Part shown: in pieces, positions 9,101 through 16,527 of the stretch
How the letters are laid out: the number at the start of each line of letters is the position of its first letter
Position numbering within the stretch: position 1 is the first letter of the stretch
From: Halorubrum sp. CBA1229
Lineage (GTDB): Archaea > Halobacteriota > Halobacteria > Halobacteriales > Haloferacaceae
Length of the DNA stretch: 64,000 nt
Direction of reading: 5' to 3'
Assembly (NCBI RefSeq): GCF_003721435.2
Contig: NZ_CP054585.1
Coordinates: 2,294,001 to 2,358,000, forward strand
Program-made: the position numbers and the translations under genes
The notes under the pieces: generated by a model
The model's database searches: none
What the model saw: only the letters and a program-made list of their open reading frames with translations
What the model was told of the DNA's origin: nothing

Positions 9101-9415
9101 ATGGGACTGCTATCGCGACTGCGCGCGTGGATCGGCGGCGAGGGCGACGACCGACCCGCGGACGCCGATCCCGCCGGCGAGGACGCCGCGGAGAGCGCCG
9201 CGGATTCCGACGACGACCCGGACGAACCGACCGGACTCGACCCGAGCGCCGCGACCGAGACCCGGAGCGCGGCGACCGACGACGCCGTCGACGCGCTCCG
9301 CGACGTGCGGCGGTCTCAGGGAGGCTCGCCGGCCGAGAAGGGCGCCGACGAGGCGGCCGGGGACGCCGACGAGACGGCCGGGGACGCCGCCGGCGACGAG
9401 CGCGACGCCCCCTGA
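9101..9415 (+). CDS. Small acidic hypothetical protein
   Basis: 104 residues. An amphipathic N-terminus (MGLLSRLRAWIGG) is followed by a nearly pure Asp/Ala/Glu/Gly low-complexity chain with one short helical island (DDAVDALRDVRRSQGG). No domain is recognised. The N-terminal amphipathic peptide could touch membrane or a partner protein. Codon bias, position 9 bp after the preceding gene, and the acidic composition support a real gene, third in the zinc-ribbon operon. Confidence 0.7.
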   Translation: MGLLSRLRAWIGGEGDDRPADADPAGEDAAESAADSDDDPDEPTGLDPSAATETRSAATDDAVDALRDVRRSQGGSPAEKGADEAAGDADETAGDAAGDERDAP

Positions 9416-9470
9416 CCGACCCGCCGTCCGCCTCGCGAAACGTTAGGTGCCCCCGGCCGAACACGCCCGT

Positions 9471-9998
9471 ATGACCGAGTCGAACGAGAGCGACGGGGAC
9501 GCCGAGAGCGACGCCGCAGGCGTGACCGACCGCGACCGCGAGTTCGTCGACCGGACGATCGAGCTCGCGCGCGAGGCGGTGGAGCGGGGGAACACCCCCT
9601 TCGGGGCGCTGCTCGTCGTCGACGGGGAGGTCGTCGCCGAGGCGCGCAACGAGACCCGGACCGAGGGCGACATCGCGGCCCACCCGGAGCTGACGCTCGC
9701 CCGGCGAGCTGCCCGCGAGCTCGACGCCGACGAGCGCGCGCGCTGCACCATGTACGCCAGCACGGAGCCCTGCCCGATGTGCGCGACGGGGGTCCACTAC
9801 GCGCGGATCGACCGGGTCGTCTTCGGCGTCGCGGGCGAGACGCTGAACGAGCTCACCGGCGACGTCGTCACCGTCCCCTGCGTGGAGGTGATCCGCCGCG
9901 CCGGCGGCGAGACGACCGTCGAGGGGCCGATCGCGACCGAGGCCGCGATGGCGCTCCACGAGTCGTTCTACGGGGACGGATCGGCAGGGGAGGGGTAG
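9471..9998 (+). CDS. Nucleoside/nucleobase deaminase (CDA superfamily)
   Basis: 175 residues with the two zinc-binding motifs of the cytidine-deaminase fold: HPEL near residue 72 (His ligand and catalytic Glu, with Pro in place of the usual Ala) and PCPMCATG near residue 100. The spacing and the AREAVERGNTPFGALLV start resemble guanine deaminase/TadA-like enzymes more than CDA proper, so a purine substrate is possible. I use the ATG at 9471 rather than a GTG at 9447 because an acidic N-terminal extension begins there. A sugar-kinase gene follows by 30 bp on the same strand, which hints at nucleoside salvage. Confidence 0.9.
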   Translation: MTESNESDGDAESDAAGVTDRDREFVDRTIELAREAVERGNTPFGALLVVDGEVVAEARNETRTEGDIAAHPELTLARRAARELDADERARCTMYASTEPCPMCATGVHYARIDRVVFGVAGETLNELTGDVVTVPCVEVIRRAGGETTVEGPIATEAAMALHESFYGDGSAGEG

Positions 9999-10028
9999 CG
10001 TGCGACTCCGTCGAACCCGGCCGGCACC

Positions 10029-11054
10029 ATGAGCGACGCCCCCTCCATCGTCGCGGTCGGCGCCGCGGCGATAGACGAGTGGTACGCCGTCAGCAACCTC
10101 CCGGAACCGGACGGCGGCGCGTTCGCGAGCGAGGTGACGTCCGCGTTCGGCGGCGTGGGCGCGAACGTCGCCGTCGCGCTCGACGGACTCGACCGCGACG
10201 TTGGCCTCGTCAGCCGCGTCGGCGACGACGAGTACGGCCGCCGCGCCCGCGAGTACCTCGCGGCCACCGGCGTGGACGCCTCGCGCGTGCGGGTCGGCGA
10301 CGACCCGTCGACCCGCTCTCTCATCCTCAGCGCGCCGGACGGCGAGCGCGCGATCGTCACGACCGGCGACAGCTTCCGCGAGCTCCGGCTCGACCCCGCC
10401 GACAGGGAGGCGATCGCGGCGGCCGCCGTCGTCTTCCTCACCGGCTACACTCCCGACGCGGTCTCGCGCGACGTTCTTGATGTCGTCGAGTCGACCCCCG
10501 ACCCGCCGGCGCTCGTCTTCGACCTCTCCGGGCCGGTCGAGGAGCTCGTCGGCCGCGGCACCGAGCCGGACACGGTCCGCCGGCTCCTCCACCGCGCGGA
10601 CCTGTTCGTCGCCGGCGACGTCGCCGCCGCGGCTTACTTCGGCGGCGAGGCGGCCGCAGTCGACCGGATCGCGGCCGCACAGCGGGCGCGGGTCGACGCG
10701 GCTGACGGGGTCCGAGGTGCCGGCGACCCGGCCGACGACTGGCCCCGCGCCGTCCTCACGCACGGCGCCGACGGGATGACGGTCGTCGCCGACGGCGACG
10801 TCCGGCGGTTCGACGCCTTCGACGTCGACGTGGTCGACGCGACGGGCGCGGGCGACGCGTTCGTCGCCGGCCTGATCGACCGGTGGGTCGCGGGGGAGGG
10901 CGAGGGCAACGCCGCGACCGCTGGCAACGGGCCCCTCGCCGACGGCGTCCGATTCGCGGCCGCGGTCGCCGCGATCAACTGCACGGAGCGGTTCGCGCAG
11001 GGCGGGCTCCCGACCCGCGAGGAGGTCGAGCGGTTCATCGCGGCGCGGGAGTGA
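10029..11054 (+). CDS. PfkB-family carbohydrate or nucleoside kinase
   Basis: 341 residues of the ribokinase fold. The N-terminal signature GGVGANVAVALDGL is near residue 41, the anion-hole/catalytic signature DATGAGDAFVAGLID near 270, and the central VVFLTGYTPDAV strand near 140. It phosphorylates a hydroxymethyl group with ATP; family members act on ribose, fructose, adenosine or 2-keto sugars. No motif here fixes the substrate. It follows the deaminase by 30 bp, so a linked nucleoside or sugar salvage pair is a reasonable but untested idea. Confidence 0.9.
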   Translation: MSDAPSIVAVGAAAIDEWYAVSNLPEPDGGAFASEVTSAFGGVGANVAVALDGLDRDVGLVSRVGDDEYGRRAREYLAATGVDASRVRVGDDPSTRSLILSAPDGERAIVTTGDSFRELRLDPADREAIAAAAVVFLTGYTPDAVSRDVLDVVESTPDPPALVFDLSGPVEELVGRGTEPDTVRRLLHRADLFVAGDVAAAAYFGGEAAAVDRIAAAQRARVDAADGVRGAGDPADDWPRAVLTHGADGMTVVADGDVRRFDAFDVDVVDATGAGDAFVAGLIDRWVAGEGEGNAATAGNGPLADGVRFAAAVAAINCTERFAQGGLPTREEVERFIAARE

Positions 11055-11072
11055 CCCGAGTCGGACCCGGAC

Positions 11073-11900
11073 TCACCGCGACTCGTCAGCTCGCGCGACG
11101 AGTTCGGCGACTCGCTCCGGGTGGACCGGGGCGGTGGTCTCGCCGCCCTCCTTGAGCGCCGTGCCGACGATGACGCCGTCGGCGACGGCGAGGGTGTCTC
11201 CGACCGTCTCGGCGCTGACTCCGCTCCCGACGAGGACCGGCGTGTCGAGCCCGTGCGCGTCGCGCTCGTCGACGACCGCCGCCAGCGCCTCCGGGTCGGT
11301 CGCCTCACCGGTCCCCCGACCTGAGGCGATCACGGCGTCGGCGAGCCCCCGCTCGGCGGTGTCGGCGAACGACTCCGCGGAGTGCCCCGTCGCCGAGAGC
11401 GGCGCGGAGTGTTTCACGTCGGTGTCGGCGAAGACCCCGACGTCGACCCCGAGCGCCTCCCGGAGCCGGAGCGTCTCGTGGGCCTTCCCCTGGACGACCC
11501 CCTGGTCCGTGACGCGGGCGCCGGTGTGGACGTTCACGCGAATGTAGTCGGCGTCGACCGCGGCCGCGACGGAGAGCGCCGCCTCGGCGTCGTTCCGGAG
11601 GACGTTGACCCCGATCGGGAGGTCGGTCTCCGCGGCGACCGCGGTCGCGGCGCGCGTGACTGCCGCGACGACGTGTTTCGGCGCGTCGTCGGGGTAGAAG
11701 GGGGCGTCGCCGAAGTTCTCGATCATGATCCCGTCGACGCCGCCGCGGTCGAGCGCGCGGGTGTCGGTCGCGGCGCGGTCGAGCGCGTCCCGCATCGCGC
11801 GGGCGCCGTCCGCCGGCGCCTTCGGCGCGCCTGGGAGGGGCGGCAGGTGTACCATGCCGATGACCGGCGCGTCCGTGCCGAAGGTGGCCTCGAACTCCAT
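11073..11900 (-). CDS. BtpA/SgcQ family TIM-barrel protein
   Basis: 275 residues. The family opening PVIGMVHLPPLPGAPKA follows about 12 residues from the chosen ATG at 11900. GGVDGIMIENFGDAPF, the strand YIRVNVHTGARVTDQG and the C-terminal phosphate-binding strand VLVGSGVSAETV follow. BtpA is known from cyanobacteria as a factor stabilising photosystem I, but archaeal members probably act as TIM-barrel enzymes of unknown reaction. A further in-frame ATG at 11930 is a possible start; a TATA-like TTTTATCGG lies at about 11946-11954 on the plus strand. Confidence 0.88.
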   Translation of the reverse strand: MEFEATFGTDAPVIGMVHLPPLPGAPKAPADGARAMRDALDRAATDTRALDRGGVDGIMIENFGDAPFYPDDAPKHVVAAVTRAATAVAAETDLPIGVNVLRNDAEAALSVAAAVDADYIRVNVHTGARVTDQGVVQGKAHETLRLREALGVDVGVFADTDVKHSAPLSATGHSAESFADTAERGLADAVIASGRGTGEATDPEALAAVVDERDAHGLDTPVLVGSGVSAETVGDTLAVADGVIVGTALKEGGETTAPVHPERVAELVARADESR

Positions 11901-11983
11901 GTCACCGCCCGCGACGCCCGCGGCCCTCATAAGCGTCCCCACACGGTTTTATCGGTCGGGGGCGAACTCCCGGCCGAAGGCCC

Positions 11984-12433
11984 ATGAGTCTCGACGTCGA
12001 CGACGACCCCGCGACCCGGAGCGGCGAGCTGACGCTCGTCCTCTCGCTCGGCGCCGCGCGGCGGCTCGCCGACCCCGCGGCGGCGTTCGCCGAGGCCCGC
12101 CGGTGGAGCCGATACGTGGGGATCGTCGCCAACGACGCCGACGCGGTCGAGCGGTTCGTCCGCGACCGCGGCGTCGAGAACGACTACGCCCTCCGCAACT
12201 GGGACAAGTGGGGGACGCTCGGCGACATCCACGACGAGGCCACCACCCCGCGACACGTGTTCGTCGGCACCTCCCCGTCCGACCGCCGCGTCGCGACCCA
12301 CGTCGGCTTCGAGTACCGGTCGATCCGCGAGGCGGCGGAGCGGGCCGACTGGGAGCTCTCCGAGCCCGGAGCCAGCGAGGAGTCCGGTTTCATCGAGCGC
12401 CTCCGACGCACGGTGAGCGACCGACTGGGCTGA
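11984..12433 (+). CDS. DUF7124-like haloarchaeal protein, paralogue of the 28.2-kb gene
   Basis: 149 residues without membrane segments. The central pattern LADPAAAF, RRWSRYVGIVAND, RHVFVGTSP and GFEYRSIREAAERADWEL matches in order the protein at 28172-28591 (LADPNDVF, RQWTEYVGVVSE, RHVFVGVDD, WEFLQVEDAAEAAGWVL), so the two are paralogues. The function is unknown; the name DUF7124 is from memory. The ATG at 11984 is divergent from btpA, and its promoter shares the 80-bp gap between them. Element copy B follows 33 bp downstream. Confidence 0.8.
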   Translation: MSLDVDDDPATRSGELTLVLSLGAARRLADPAAAFAEARRWSRYVGIVANDADAVERFVRDRGVENDYALRNWDKWGTLGDIHDEATTPRHVFVGTSPSDRRVATHVGFEYRSIREAAERADWELSEPGASEESGFIERLRRTVSDRLG

Positions 12434-12465
12434 GTGGCGGCCAAACTCGGATCGGCGCGTCGACT

Positions 12466-12890
12466 ATTTATAAATGGACCGCGGCGGCGCGCCTCCGAGC
12501 GGTCGCCGCGGGCGACCGCGAGGAGGGAGGGACCGAAGGTCCCTCTGACAGCCGGCGGCGGAGCCGCCGGCGAGAGCCCGCGAGGGAGTCGGACCGGCGC
12601 GGCCGCGCCGGTCCGACGAGGCTGGGGAGGCGTGAGGTGCGGTGCTGTTGGGGCGGGTGGGACTCAAAGGGGCAGCCGCGAGGCCGCAGTAGGCGACGTA
12701 AGCACCGCAGCGAGCAGCGCGAGCGAGGAGCGCAACGAGCGTACTGCGGCCTCGCGGCTGGGGCTTTGGCGGTGTTCACCACGGAGTCATCGATCACGTC
12801 CAGCTTCGCGACTGAGCCTTTGGAGGTGTTCACCGGTGATCCGTGGTCGATCATTTATAAATGAACAACTGAACCTTTGGAAGCGGTCAC
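12466..12890 (+). repeat. Dispersed structured element, copy B (candidate multicopy RNA)
   Basis: It starts at ATTTATAAAT (12466-12475). Hairpin I has arms 12500-12507 and 12511-12518. Two extra hairpins absent from copies A, C and D follow (about 12526-12545 and 12551-12571). Hairpin II has 14-bp arms at 12588-12601 and 12604-12617. The 23-bp core is at 12615-12637. The distal stem has perfect 19-bp arms (12673-12691 and 12742-12760) and encloses GACGTAAGCACCG. Three 3' blocks of the CTTTGGAGGTGTTCACC type begin near 12765, 12813 and 12870, and TTTATAAA is at about 12854-12861. It fills the 535-bp gap before the pterin dehydratase gene; no ORF is conserved with other copies. Confidence 0.85.
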
Positions 12891-12968
12891 GCGCCCGAAA
12901 CCCACGCTCTCCTCAGACACTCGATCCGGCACCGAAGGTACAAACCGCTCGTCCCCCAACGGTGCCAC

Positions 12969-13319
12969 ATGACACCGTCACTCGCGGATGAGCCGGTCGA
13001 ACACGCGGAAGAGGGGGCCGAGCCGCTGACCGACGACGAGTACGCCGAGTACCTCGCCGAGCTCGGGGACGCGTGGGAGGTCGTCGACGACCACCACCTG
13101 GAGGCGTCCTACGAGTTCGACGACTTCGCGACAGCGCTGGCGTTCACCAACGACGTCGGCGAGCTCGCCGAGGAGGAGTGGCACCACCCGGACCTGCACC
13201 TGTCGTGGGGCGAGGTCGGCGTCGAGATGTGGAGCCACGACATCGACGGGCTCCACGAGTCCGACTTCGTGATGGCCGCGCGCATGGACCGGATCTACGA
13301 CGAGTACGGGGACGACTGA
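12969..13319 (+). CDS. Pterin-4a-carbinolamine dehydratase
   Basis: 116 residues, typical PCD/DCoH length with a 17-residue acidic extension. The active-site signature EEWHHPDL is at about residues 69-76, and the [18 protein letters not shown] helix before it is family-typical. It dehydrates 4a-hydroxy-tetrahydropterin; in organisms lacking aromatic amino-acid hydroxylases it is thought to act in pterin recycling or molybdopterin-related metabolism. No hydroxylase gene adjoins it. The start ATG at 12969 has no downstream competitor in the conserved region. Confidence 0.93.
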   Translation: MTPSLADEPVEHAEEGAEPLTDDEYAEYLAELGDAWEVVDDHHLEASYEFDDFATALAFTNDVGELAEEEWHHPDLHLSWGEVGVEMWSHDIDGLHESDFVMAARMDRIYDEYGDD

Positions 13320-13438
13320 CGCGTCCGGCTTCCCGACGCGCTCGCCCGTCCGTCATCCGTCCGCCACGGAGCCGAGGCGGCAACGGAGCCGAGGCGGCAA
13401 CGGACGGGTTTAAAACCCTCCCAGCGAAAGTCAGGGTA

Positions 13439-13921
13439 ATGAGCGCGAACGTCTTCCTGGTCCCGATCGACCCGGAGAACTTCGATCGAACGGTCCGGTC
13501 CGCGGTCGACCTCACCGAGTACGACGACCGGCCGGATCAGCTCGCCGACCTCGACGAGGCCCGCCTGTGGGCCGTCGACGACGAGAGCGGCAACGGCTCC
13601 ACCTTCGAGCGGATGGAGGAGGGCGACCTCCTGCTGTTCTACCACGACGGGGAGTACGTCGCAACCGGGCGCGTCGGGACGACCTTCGAAGACGAGGACC
13701 GCTGGGCCTCCAGCACGTTCTGGACCGCGTTCCCGACGACCCGCGTGTACACGGTCACCGACTTCGCGGCGGTCTCCGCGCCGAAGCGCGCGGTCAACGC
13801 CATCTTCGACTACTCCGCCGCCTACACGCCCGGCTTCATGCGCGTCGCCGACTCGCGGGTGAACGCCGACCTCTCCTCCATCGAGTCCGCGATCGACCAC
13901 TACACGAAGCGCAACGCCTGA
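13439..13921 (+). CDS. PUA/EVE-like domain protein
   Basis: 160 residues, one domain. The start MSANVFLVPIDPENF and the pattern EEGDLLLFYHDGEYVATGRVG (about residues 60-80) followed by WTAFPTTRVYTV resemble EVE/PUA-like folds, which bind modified bases in nucleic acids and often accompany McrBC-type restriction. No nuclease is adjacent, so the role is open. A TATA box TTTAAAA at about 13409-13415 lies roughly 28 bp before the ATG at 13439, which fixes the start. A T-rich tract follows the stop. Confidence 0.7.
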   Translation: MSANVFLVPIDPENFDRTVRSAVDLTEYDDRPDQLADLDEARLWAVDDESGNGSTFERMEEGDLLLFYHDGEYVATGRVGTTFEDEDRWASSTFWTAFPTTRVYTVTDFAAVSAPKRAVNAIFDYSAAYTPGFMRVADSRVNADLSSIESAIDHYTKRNA

Positions 13922-13930
13922 GCGCGCCGT

Positions 13931-13943
13931 CCCTTTTTAAATA
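13931..13943 (+). terminator. T-rich tract between converging genes
   Basis: CCCTTTTTAAATAA lies about 10 bp after the stop of the PUA/EVE-like gene and before the 3' end of the converging ATPase gene. Archaeal termination uses such U-tracts without a strong hairpin. No stem is seen here. Confidence 0.4.
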
Positions 13944-13974
13944 ACGTCCGGAGCCGGTCAGTACGCCTCCGCGG

Positions 13975-14889
13975 TCAGACCGCCTCGAACAGCGCCTCGT
14001 ACGCCGCCCCGTAGCGTTCCGCGACCCGATCCGGGTTCCCCCGTTCCTCGCCGCCGAGCGCGGGGAGTCCGACCGTCGCCACCGGTTCTATCATGTCGGT
14101 CACCGTCCCCGTGTGTTCCTCCATCGTCCCCTCGCGGGGACTTCCCGAGGCGACCGCGCGGGCCTTCGCGTACCGGTCGCCCGCGTAGATCCGGGCTCGA
14201 CCCGGGTCGACGACGGCGACCGCGTCGGGAGCCACCGGCCCGTCGCGCGGGAGCGGGCCGGCGATGTCCGCGTACGACTCGACGACTGTCGGGACCGGCG
14301 TCGCGGCGACCCGCTCCGCGAGCCGGTCGAACGCCGGGAGGTAGTCGGCGGCCATCACGTCGTTGAAGGCCGCCACGTCGTCCACGCGGGTCGCGTCCGC
14401 GAGTGGGAGCCGGTCGGCGAGGTCGTCGGGCAGGAGCCCCGCGTCCTCGGCCGCGCCGTTGACGATGAACCGGGCGCCGCCCGCGGTCGTGACGCGGTCG
14501 CAGAGGAACGTGCGGTCCGCGTCGCCGAGCATCCCGGTCCGACCGGGCGTCGGCCGCCAGAGGCGGTGGACGGGGTTGATCGACTCGGGCGTAACCGCAT
14601 CGGGCCGCGGCCGGTCCCCGCCGCCGGCCGTCGCGAGCGGCCGCGTGCTCGCGGCCGCGAGCCGTCGCGCGTCCTTCCCGTAGAGGCGACCGCCGTCGGT
14701 CGCGATCCGGTAGTCGTCGTGGTCGAACCAGTGGTCGTTGCCGGCGCGGGGCTTGACGCCGACCGCGTCGCCGACCCGGTCGGCGAGGCTCGCCACCAGC
14801 CCCGTCGAAAACGTCGTCTTGCCGGCGTCGACGCGGGCGCCGCCCGCGACGAGCAGGACCGGCGCGTCGTCGGTTCGGTCCCCGGTCAC
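13975..14889 (-). CDS. P-loop ATPase-like protein
   Basis: 304 residues. It opens with a deviant P-loop GGARVDAGKTTFSTGL (residues about 16-31), like the GxxVDAGKTT loop of SIMIBI/Clp1-type and dethiobiotin-synthetase-like ATPases. VGVKPRAGNDHWFDHDDYR follows and resembles their switch I. The rest is alpha/beta without a named motif. Clp1-like polynucleotide kinase or a metallo-chaperone are possible relatives; I cannot decide. It begins with GTG at 14889, overlapping the stop of the upstream DUF5827-like gene by 4 nt (GTGA), so the two are coupled and probably work together. Confidence 0.82.
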   Translation of the reverse strand: MTGDRTDDAPVLLVAGGARVDAGKTTFSTGLVASLADRVGDAVGVKPRAGNDHWFDHDDYRIATDGGRLYGKDARRLAAASTRPLATAGGGDRPRPDAVTPESINPVHRLWRPTPGRTGMLGDADRTFLCDRVTTAGGARFIVNGAAEDAGLLPDDLADRLPLADATRVDDVAAFNDVMAADYLPAFDRLAERVAATPVPTVVESYADIAGPLPRDGPVAPDAVAVVDPGRARIYAGDRYAKARAVASGSPREGTMEEHTGTVTDMIEPVATVGLPALGGEERGNPDRVAERYGAAYEALFEAV

Positions 14890-15236
14890 GCGTCGGGTTC
14901 GTCGGCGGCGGCCGCGTCGCCCTCGGCGCTCTCCTCGGCGTCGTCGTCCGTATCGTCACCGTCGATCGCGTGCTCGGCGACCCCGTAGTAGCCGGGGCCG
15001 TCCTCCTCCAGCGGCTCCGCGATGACGATGTCCTCGGCGTGGGTCATCACCCACGGGATCGCCCAGTCGATGAGGACCGCCTCGGTGTCGGCGTCGACCT
15101 GCGCGTCCGGCTCTAACCCCTGCAGGAGCCGGGCGATCTCCGGGACGGTGTACATCAGGTCCGGCTCGAACAGCTCGGCGGGCTCGTAGAACTCACACGG
15201 GTAGGTCGCGTCGAACGTCGACTTCGGCTCGGGCAT
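14886..15236 (-). CDS. DUF5827-like haloarchaeal protein
   Basis: 116 residues. The conserved-looking N-terminal 90 residues (YPCEFYEPAELFEPDLMYTV, EIARLLQGLEPDAQVD, DWAIPWVMTHAEDIVIAEP, GPGYYGVAE) match what I recall as DUF5827. An acidic low-complexity tail follows. It is cytoplasmic with no recognisable catalytic motif; the function is unknown. Its TGA overlaps the GTG of the P-loop ATPase gene. Expression is likely from the gap between it and sod. Confidence 0.85.
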   Translation of the reverse strand: MPEPKSTFDATYPCEFYEPAELFEPDLMYTVPEIARLLQGLEPDAQVDADTEAVLIDWAIPWVMTHAEDIVIAEPLEEDGPGYYGVAEHAIDGDDTDDDAEESAEGDAAAADEPDA

Positions 15237-15393
15237 GGGCGGCGATACGGCGTCGGCTCCGTAAACGCTGCCGATACGGTAGCCGACCGTCGGCGCTCGC
15301 GGAACACGAGAGGCACGGCCTCGCGGCTCTCGGCGCGGAGCGGGTCGAAAAAACGTCGGGATTCGACGCGCGGAGCGCGTCCGGCGTGGAGCG

Positions 15394-15993
15394 TTACTCG
15401 AAGAGCTCGACGGCCTGCTCGTAGCGGGCCGAGGGCTCGTCCCAGTCGACGACCTCGAAGAAGTTGTCGACGAACTCGCCGCGGGCCGGGCCGTAGTCGT
15501 GGTAGTAGGAGTGCTCCCAGACGTCCAGCGCGAGGATCGGGTGACCGCCCCAGATCGCTCCCTGGTCGTGCTTGTCGACCACGACGTTGCGGAGCTGGTT
15601 CGAGAACGTGTCGTAGACGAGCAGCGCCCAGCCGGACGCGTTGCCGGCGGCCGCCTCGAACTCGCCCTTCCAGGCCTCGTAGGAGCCGAAGTCCTCCTCG
15701 ATCCGGTCGGCGAGGTCACCGGAGGGCTCGTCGCCGCCCTCGGGGGACATGTTCTGCCAGAACAGGTCGTGGAGGATGTGCCCCGAGGAGTTGTGGGTCA
15801 CGTTTCGGATCGCACCGGCCGACGAGGAGAAGTCGTGCTCCTCGCGGTTCTCCTCGAGCGTCTCTTCGGCCGAGTTCCAGCCGTTCACGTACCCCTGATG
15901 GTGGGTGTCGTGATGCCATTCGAGCACCTGCTCGGAGATGTGCGGTTCCAGCGCGTCGTAATCGTACGGAAGCGGATCGAGTTCGTAGCTCAT
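15394..15993 (-). CDS. sod: Superoxide dismutase, Mn/Fe type
   Basis: 199 residues, standard length. Metal ligands appear in order: EWHHDTHHQGYVNG (first His, residues about 26-38), GHILHDLFW (second His, near 77), then DVWEHSYYHDYG (Asp and His, near 160). It converts superoxide to O2 and H2O2 in the cytoplasm; haloarchaeal enzymes of this type use Mn. The ATG at 15993 gives the usual MSYELDPLPYDYDALEP start. The long upstream in-frame extension (to 16353) runs through tRNA-repeat DNA and is not coding. Confidence 0.97.
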   Translation of the reverse strand: MSYELDPLPYDYDALEPHISEQVLEWHHDTHHQGYVNGWNSAEETLEENREEHDFSSSAGAIRNVTHNSSGHILHDLFWQNMSPEGGDEPSGDLADRIEEDFGSYEAWKGEFEAAAGNASGWALLVYDTFSNQLRNVVVDKHDQGAIWGGHPILALDVWEHSYYHDYGPARGEFVDNFFEVVDWDEPSARYEQAVELFE

Positions 15994-16239
15994 CGTTGTA
16001 TCACCTACTCCGAACATGTGCCGGAAACCTGTTAAAGATAATGCGGCACGTGATACCACACGCCACCTGACGCGAGTGTTATCGGGTGATCCGGAACGGG
16101 GGCGATGGGCTTGCGGTTCAGCCCGAAAACGACGATCACGGGTGTCACTGAAGGCCGCCGTCGTCCGTCGATCAAACGTAACCGAAAAAAGTTTCTCCGG
16201 ATATGCGGACACGAATCGGAAGACGGGGCGGGGGATGCG

Positions 16240-16410
16240 GCGCGAACTGCGCCGCGCGCTCACGGTGGGACTGGGATTCGAACCACGGTCGCTCCCGTTC
16301 GCTCGCCGCGGGGCGGCTCGCTCACCTCTCGCTCCTTGATTCAAATCCTGCACGAGACGCGCGCAGCGCGAACTGCGCCGCGCGCTTACGGTGGGACTGG
16401 GATTTGAACC
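16240..16410 (-). repeat. Direct repeat derived from the tRNA-Ser 3' end
   Basis: A 45-bp unit at 16240-16284 recurs at 16366-16410 (126 bp apart) with only two mismatches. The second copy is the real T-arm and acceptor end of tRNA-Ser plus the adjacent GC-rich palindrome; the first is a detached copy lying downstream of the gene on the minus strand. Between them is a third, weaker fragment (GATTCAAATCC at about 16338). This explains most of the 395-bp gap between sod and the tRNA. It looks like a scar of insertion or unequal exchange at a tRNA 3' end; no integrase remnant is visible. Confidence 0.75.
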
Positions 16411-16472
16411 CAGGAAGCCGTGAGGCTACCGGTTTTCAAGACCGGCGCAATAGGCCACTCTGCCATCCCACC
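16389..16472 (-). tRNA. tRNA-Ser (anticodon TGA)
   Basis: 84 nt on the minus strand. The acceptor stem GGTGGGA pairs with TCCCACC and the discriminator is G, as in archaeal tRNA-Ser. The anticodon loop reads CTTGAAA between paired arms, giving anticodon TGA (serine UCA codons). A long class II variable arm (about TAGCCTCACGGCTT) and a T-arm CTGGG-TTCAAAT-CCCAG are present. CCA is not encoded. Confidence 0.96.
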
Positions 16473-16527
16473 ACGTCCGGACGGTCGGGGTCGTTCGACT
16501 AAGTGGTGTCGGTCCTCGGCCCGTGGG

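Noticed and set aside
12466-12890. Element copies as SRP RNA or RNase P RNA
   Set aside because: Both are single-copy genes in archaea, and five copies occur in 64 kb. I also do not see their hallmark motifs (SRP helix 8 loop, RNase P CR-I/CR-V).
12434-12991. ORFs within the structured elements (frames of 60-185 codons in each copy)
   Set aside because: The peptides fall in different frames between copies, indels are not multiples of three, and the change pattern preserves base pairing, not amino acids.
15994-16353. N-terminal extension of superoxide dismutase to 16353
   Set aside because: It reads through the tRNA-Ser-derived repeat, and the family start is at 15993.
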